Shown here piece after piece: positions 6,121 through 9,555 of a DNA stretch of 9,555 nt. The first letter of the stretch is position 1, and every line of letters begins with the position of its first letter. The stretch is from Candidatus Desantisbacteria bacterium CG1_02_49_89 (GTDB taxonomy: Bacteria; Desantisbacteria; UBA1551), in the NCBI GenBank assembly GCA_001871075.1, contig MNUP01000117.1:1-9555 (forward strand). Direction: 5' to 3'. Made by a program: the position numbers and the translations under genes. The notes under the pieces were generated by a model that worked only from the letters and a program-made list of their open reading frames with translations, had not been told where the DNA came from and ran no database searches.

Positions 6121-6171
6121 CGCCCCGATGGACATCGGGGCGAGACTTCGCCCACCTGTAAGGATGGGCGA
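6121..6171. repeat. Dual-hairpin AGACYTCGCCC element, copy 3
   Basis: Hairpin 1 is CGCCCCGAT/ATCGGGGCG (6121-6142, loop GGAC). The spacer AGACT follows, then hairpin 2, TCGCCCA/TGGGCGA (6148-6171), with an inner CCT/AGG pair. It lies about 20 bases upstream of the methyltransferase ribosome-binding site. Hairpin 1 is almost identical to that at 4677-4696. Confidence 0.88.
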
Positions 6172-6192
6172 GGAAATCACAAAAATATCTTT

Positions 6193-6358
6193 ACAGGGAT
6201 TCAATGGGATTTAAACTACTATATTTTGCCTCTTGAATCTCTCTAAATCCCTGTGAAAAATCTTAAACAGGGACCTTGCGGGAATTTAAACTGCTGATAT
6301 CTTTTAAGCTTTTTAAGTTCTCTCCCCTAAAAGGGCCTACTTTTGGTAAGTTCCCTGT
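6193..6358. repeat. ACAGGGA/TCCCTGT four-arm repeat region
   Basis: ACAGGGATT (6193-6201) is inverted at 6246-6254 (AATCCCTGT), and ACAGGGA (6267-6273) is inverted at 6352-6358 (TCCCTGT). The two left arms continue as imperfect direct copies: GGGATTTAAACTACTATAT at 6207-6225 matches GGGAATTTAAACTGCTGATAT ending near 6300. This fills the 276-base gap between the HPS/RraA fusion and the methyltransferase. No open reading frame or clear promoter was seen there. Confidence 0.65.
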
Positions 6359-6367
6359 AAAATTGTT

Positions 6368-7696
6368 TTACTTTTTTTCCCACTTGAGCAGTTCCATCAC
6401 GCCGGACAGGGTACCGCCCTCCCTGATCTCTTTCCTGATGCGGTTTTCTTTTTCAAGCACATCCATAGCCCGGTTCGCTATTTCCACTGCTTTGGACTGG
6501 GGAATGGCAACAACCCCGTCGTCATCCCCGACGATCCAGTCGCCGGGATGGATCCTTAAGCTTCCCGCGGTTACCGGGACATTGATCTCGCCGAATCCTT
6601 TCGGCTCGCCGGCAGCAGGGGACGTAAGTTTTGAGAAAGCAGGGAACTTTAACCTGGCGATCTCGGGAGTGTCCCTGATCGCCCCATCGATCACAACCCC
6701 GGCTATTTTCTTTTTTATGGCGCTTTCGGTCGCAAGTTCGCCCCAGACAGCCGGTCCTGTCCCTCCGCTGTCTATGACTATGACATCGCCTTTTCCAGCC
6801 CTGTCTATTGCCTCCACTGGTTTTGCCCAGTCGCCGGGATAGGTGCGCACTGTCACGGCTTGCCCGATGAGCTTCAGGCCTTTTACGACAGGGCTCATCT
6901 CTTTCAGGTCGCCGGTCCTGTGCATCGCGTCAGAAATGTTTGGGGTTGAGACAAGCTGCAGGATCTTTCTTATGTCTTTGAGGGAAACTCTTTTATAGAG
7001 GGTGGTTTTTATGGATTTCATTTTTGAGATCGCTTTTTTGATCCTGCCCGCGGCTTTTTCTGCGTCAGCCGATTTAGTTATCGCGCCCCCGACAATTATT
7101 ATGTCAGCGCCGGCCTTTATCGCTTTTGCCGCGTTTTCCGAATTAATGCCGCCGGCAACCGCAAGGGGCAGGCTGACGGCTTTGCGAACTTTTTTTACGA
7201 TGGCGAACGGTTCGGAGCCCAGCATCTGCGCGTCTATGGGAACATGGATGCCAATGTAATTGGCTCCGAGTTTCTCTATCCTTGCGGCTCTCCCGGCGGG
7301 GTCCTTGATCTCTATCAGGTCCACAAAGATCTCCGCGCCGTAATTTTTTCCCGCCTCAACGCATTCCCTGATAGTGGCGTCTGACGCGTTGCCCAGGACC
7401 GCCACGATATCGGCGCCTGCCTTCGCGGCCATTTCTACTTCGGTCCTGCCGGCATCCATTGTTTTCATGTCTGCCACGATCTTGTGCCCGGGGAACCGTT
7501 TCCTGAGTTCCCTTACAGCATTCAGCCCCTCGGCTTTTATAAGCGGGGTGCCTGCTTCGATCCAGTCCGCCCCTCCGGCCGCGGATTCATCAGCGGCTTT
7601 CAGAGCCCTGCGCAGATCCACGAAATCGAGCGCCACCTGCAGTATTTTTTTCACGTTTCCTTTTATATATGTCGTACGTCGTGCGTCTTGCGTCAT
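6368..7696 (-). CDS. Hexulose-6-phosphate synthase fused to an RraA/HMG-aldolase-like domain
   Basis: The N-terminal half (about 17-225) is a TIM barrel of the HPS/OMP-decarboxylase superfamily: KILQVALDFVD, the active-site ADMKTMDAG (75-83), and the phosphate-binding AVAGGIN (179-185) and IIVGGAIT (200-207). HPS joins formaldehyde to ribulose 5-phosphate or runs in reverse to make pentose phosphate. The C-terminal half (about 245-437) is RraA-like, with WGELATESA (318-326), DGAIRD (337-342; Arg and Asp match class II HMG/CHA aldolase catalytic residues) and GDDDGVVAIP (390-399). The same order occurs in a known bifunctional family, first noted in methanogens; the role of the second half is uncertain. 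The ATG at 7696 lies inside a heptamer array, giving residues 1-8 no homology. GTG at 7654 (Val15) fits the family start better, though its AAAAGGA is only three bases away. Confidence 0.88.
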   Translation of the reverse strand: MTQDARRTTYIKGNVKKILQVALDFVDLRRALKAADESAAGGADWIEAGTPLIKAEGLNAVRELRKRFPGHKIVADMKTMDAGRTEVEMAAKAGADIVAVLGNASDATIRECVEAGKNYGAEIFVDLIEIKDPAGRAARIEKLGANYIGIHVPIDAQMLGSEPFAIVKKVRKAVSLPLAVAGGINSENAAKAIKAGADIIIVGGAITKSADAEKAAGRIKKAISKMKSIKTTLYKRVSLKDIRKILQLVSTPNISDAMHRTGDLKEMSPVVKGLKLIGQAVTVRTYPGDWAKPVEAIDRAGKGDVIVIDSGGTGPAVWGELATESAIKKKIAGVVIDGAIRDTPEIARLKFPAFSKLTSPAAGEPKGFGEINVPVTAGSLRIHPGDWIVGDDDGVVAIPQSKAVEIANRAMDVLEKENRIRKEIREGGTLSGVMELLKWEKK

Positions 7697-7772
7697 GCGT
7701 ATAAATCTTCAAAACGTATGACTTACGACATACGACGGTATTTACATTCGACGCACGACTTACGACGTTCGA
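7673..7772. repeat. Three heptanucleotide arrays around the HPS/RraA start
   Basis: Array A, 7673-7700: CGTACGT, CGTGCGT, CTTGCGT, CATGCGT. Array B, 7715-7735: CGTATGA, CTTACGA, CATACGA. Array C, 7745-7772: CATTCGA, CGCACGA, CTTACGA, CGTTCGA. B and C are in the opposite orientation to A, so A can pair with either. Unit type A matches the purL array at 4300-4330. Together they fill most of the 82 bases between the stop of the OmpA-like gene (7779) and the ATG at 7696, and A runs into the coding frame. Confidence 0.85.
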
Positions 7773-7778
7773 CGGCGG

Positions 7779-9512
7779 TTATTGTTTGTAGATTATAAGC
7801 TCGACACGGCGGTTCTGGGACCTGCCTGATTTGGATGTATTCGGCGCGATAGGATTGTCGGGTCCGTAACCGTTGGAGAATACCTTATCCTCAGGCACGC
7901 CTTTGGAGATCATATATTCTTTCACAGCTCCCGCGACCGCTTCGGAAATAGAGACATTTGCTTTTTTACTGCCGGTAATATCCGTGTATCCGTTTATGTT
8001 CAGGGAATGCCCCTGGTGCTTGATAAGCGCGTTTGCGATTGTATCAAGCGCTTTATACGTAGCGCTTGCCATCGTGCGCCCCTTGAAGTATGTGTCCCTG
8101 CCGAACCGTATCAAAAGTCCTTCCTGGGTATCCTTCATGTAGATCCCTTTTGCCAGGTTTTTCCCGATATCCATTTTCAGGTCCGGGTCCACGTTGGCAT
8201 AGGCTTTTATCTGTTTGAGTTTTTCCTCAAGCTGCGCGGCTTTTTCCTGTTCTGACAGCATACCGAGTTCGCCTTTCTTTATCTGCGCCTGCAGGATCTC
8301 CAGCTCGCTCCTTGTTTTCAAAAGTTCGGCTCTCAGCGCCACTGAGTCCGCGTTGACCTTTGCAAGGTCAAGTTTTGCGATGTCAAGTTCATGCGTCATA
8401 GTGACGGAATCGGCCCTCAGTTGCTTGTTTTCCGCGTCCAGGACCTGCACGAGTTTATCCTTTGACATTTTTTCCCTTTCCACGGATTGCAGTTGTTCTT
8501 TTTTCCTGGCAAGGGTTTCACTGAAAGACGCGAGCTTCAGAAGTTCTTCGGCCTTTCTGGTTTTTGCCTCAGCTTCGACTTTTTCCTTTTCTTCCGCCGC
8601 TATCTCGGCTTTTGTCTTTCCCCACATGAAGGAGAGGGCTATGTTGTGGTTTTCCGTGACGCTTCCTTCCAGGGGTATTGTATACGCGTAATCAAGCACA
8701 AAATACTGCAGTTTTATTGAAAATCCGAGGCTGCAGGTTTGGTTGTTTGGTACCGAAGACCAGAATACATTGAGCGGTAATATTGAGTAGCCAACCCTCA
8801 GGCCAAACCGTTCCTCGGCAAGCCATCCTTCAATTCCGGTGCGTATCTGGGGCAGGAACATGCCTGCCTGAAAGGCGCTGAGGTCTATCAGGTCAACCTG
8901 GGCGCCGATCATAACCGTGCTGAATGGCCCTATGCCGACGCCGATCCTGTATAACGGGTTAGATTTCATTTTGCCAACGCTTGACACAAGGTCCTGGGCT
9001 GTAAATCCGAGGCGGAAATACTGCGTTCTCAGCAGAGCGCCAAGGTCGCAGCCGTAACCTACGGATTCTCCGTTGTTCTGGCTTAATCCCTTAAGGTTGA
9101 ACCCTACGGAAAATATATCGCCCAGGGGCACCGCCTGCGTGAATATGAATAGGTCTGTGGTTCCTTTTCCGTCTATTCCGTCCCAGCTTAAACCTGATGC
9201 GGAACGGATAACGGTCAGGGCGCCCAGGGGATGGCTGTAAGTAACATATCCCCCCCAGTAACTGAGACCGGAGCTGTGAGATGCGGATATGCCGTATCTT
9301 TCAAAAAATCCGTATCCGGCGGGGTTCCAGTAGAATGCGGATGCGTCATCTGCTATTCCGGTGAAAGCTCCGGAAAAACCTTGTGCCCTGGGACCTACAT
9401 CAATAATGTTCATGGGCAACGTGAATGAGTCTGCGGCAAGCGATGCTGTAGATAGCAGAAGGATAAAAGCGAAGAGCAGTAACAACTTAGGTCCTGCATT
9501 TGCTCTTTTCAT
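7779..9512 (-). CDS. PorV-like beta-barrel fused via coiled coil to an OmpA peptidoglycan-binding domain
   Basis: Outer-membrane anchor or porin, 577 residues. A signal peptide spans about 1-27 (hydrophobic LLLLFAFILLL, cleavage near SLAA). Residues about 30-297 resemble the PorV/PorQ/UPF0164 barrel family: VGPRAQGFSGAFTGIADDAS and YWNPAG are its hallmark, followed by alternating beta-strand segments. Residues about 302-437 are a charged coiled coil rich in E, K and L. Residues about 460-577 are an OmpA C-terminal domain: GYTD (508-511), NVSISEAVAGAV (519-530), GYGPDNPIAPN (548-558), GRSQNRRVEL (563-572). The peptidoglycan-contacting Asp511 is kept, but the usual Arg of NxxLSxxRA is Val526. 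AGGAGG lies six bases before the ATG at 9512. Its ligand or transported substrate is unknown. Confidence 0.9.
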   Translation of the reverse strand: MKRANAGPKLLLLFAFILLLSTASLAADSFTLPMNIIDVGPRAQGFSGAFTGIADDASAFYWNPAGYGFFERYGISASHSSGLSYWGGYVTYSHPLGALTVIRSASGLSWDGIDGKGTTDLFIFTQAVPLGDIFSVGFNLKGLSQNNGESVGYGCDLGALLRTQYFRLGFTAQDLVSSVGKMKSNPLYRIGVGIGPFSTVMIGAQVDLIDLSAFQAGMFLPQIRTGIEGWLAEERFGLRVGYSILPLNVFWSSVPNNQTCSLGFSIKLQYFVLDYAYTIPLEGSVTENHNIALSFMWGKTKAEIAAEEKEKVEAEAKTRKAEELLKLASFSETLARKKEQLQSVEREKMSKDKLVQVLDAENKQLRADSVTMTHELDIAKLDLAKVNADSVALRAELLKTRSELEILQAQIKKGELGMLSEQEKAAQLEEKLKQIKAYANVDPDLKMDIGKNLAKGIYMKDTQEGLLIRFGRDTYFKGRTMASATYKALDTIANALIKHQGHSLNINGYTDITGSKKANVSISEAVAGAVKEYMISKGVPEDKVFSNGYGPDNPIAPNTSKSGRSQNRRVELIIYKQ

Positions 9513-9518
9513 CTTGTG

Positions 9519-9524
9519 CCTCCT
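9519..9524 (-). promoter_or_regulatory. Strong ribosome-binding site of the OmpA-like gene
   Basis: AGGAGG on the minus strand, six bases before the ATG at 9512. It is the best Shine-Dalgarno sequence in the window and shows the organism uses this signal. Confidence 0.8.
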
Positions 9525-9536
9525 GGAAAATTTGTA

Positions 9537-9554
9537 TCAAGGCTAAAGCCTTGA
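9537..9554. repeat. Short palindrome with GGCTAAAGCC core
   Basis: TCAAGGCT (9537-9544), loop AA, AGCCTTGA (9547-9554): a perfect 8-base stem. The ten-base core GGCTAAAGCC is also the core of the hairpin at 1181-1194. It lies immediately upstream of the OmpA-like gene leader and may be the edge of a larger element cut by the window end. Confidence 0.7.
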
Positions 9555-9555
9555 G

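Noticed and set aside
7673-7772. CRISPR array
   Set aside because: Units are seven bases with no spacers; orientation flips within the region; no cas gene is present.
8215-8691. Serine/phenylalanine-rich plus-strand open frame
   Set aside because: It is the antisense of the coiled-coil region of the OmpA-like gene, which explains its composition.

Overview
The window looks like a chromosomal segment of an uncultivated, Gram-negative, probably anaerobic bacterium. The evidence is an outer-membrane porin/OmpA chimera with a signal peptide, an AcsE-type methyltetrahydrofolate methyltransferase, a three-subunit PurS/PurL/PurQ enzyme, and a very high density of small palindromic and heptanucleotide repeats. 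A candidate phylum such as Omnitrophota or Elusimicrobiota would fit. That is an inference from gene content and repeat style, not a sequence match.

Layout. On the plus strand, 2-1123 holds the C-terminal part of a FlaA1/CapD/WbpM-type nucleotide-sugar dehydratase, cut by the window edge. Everything else is on the minus strand, read right to left: a PorV-like/OmpA outer-membrane protein (9512-7779), a hexulose-6-phosphate synthase/RraA-like fusion (7696-6368), a methyltetrahydrofolate methyltransferase (6091-5303), a double-domain PurS (5223-4732), PurL (4593-2059) and PurQ (1971-1213). PurS, PurL and PurQ together make one enzyme, FGAM synthase, the fourth step of purine synthesis. The methyltransferase just upstream is a C1/folate enzyme and could be co-transcribed. 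No rRNA, tRNA, transposase or CRISPR array was seen, and no gap without a gene exceeds 300 bases.

The most striking property is the repeats. At least five kinds occur: (1) tandem heptanucleotides; (2) a dual-hairpin element with the core AGACYTCGCCC, three copies; (3) a C/G-tract palindrome; (4) a GTCATTGCGA inverted repeat; (5) multi-hairpin elements with the core GGCTAAAGCC. Many lie in the short intergenic gaps. Four repeat insertions lie in frame inside purL and account for roughly 80 of its 844 residues. One heptamer array sits at the junction between the two PurS domains. Another overlaps the annotated start of the HPS/RraA fusion. The convergent end of the dehydratase and purQ is a symmetric repeat whose two terminal arms supply both stop codons. 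The window therefore shows essential metabolic genes tolerating, and being lengthened by, non-autonomous repeats, in a manner comparable to Rickettsia palindromic elements and cyanobacterial heptanucleotide (STRR) repeats.
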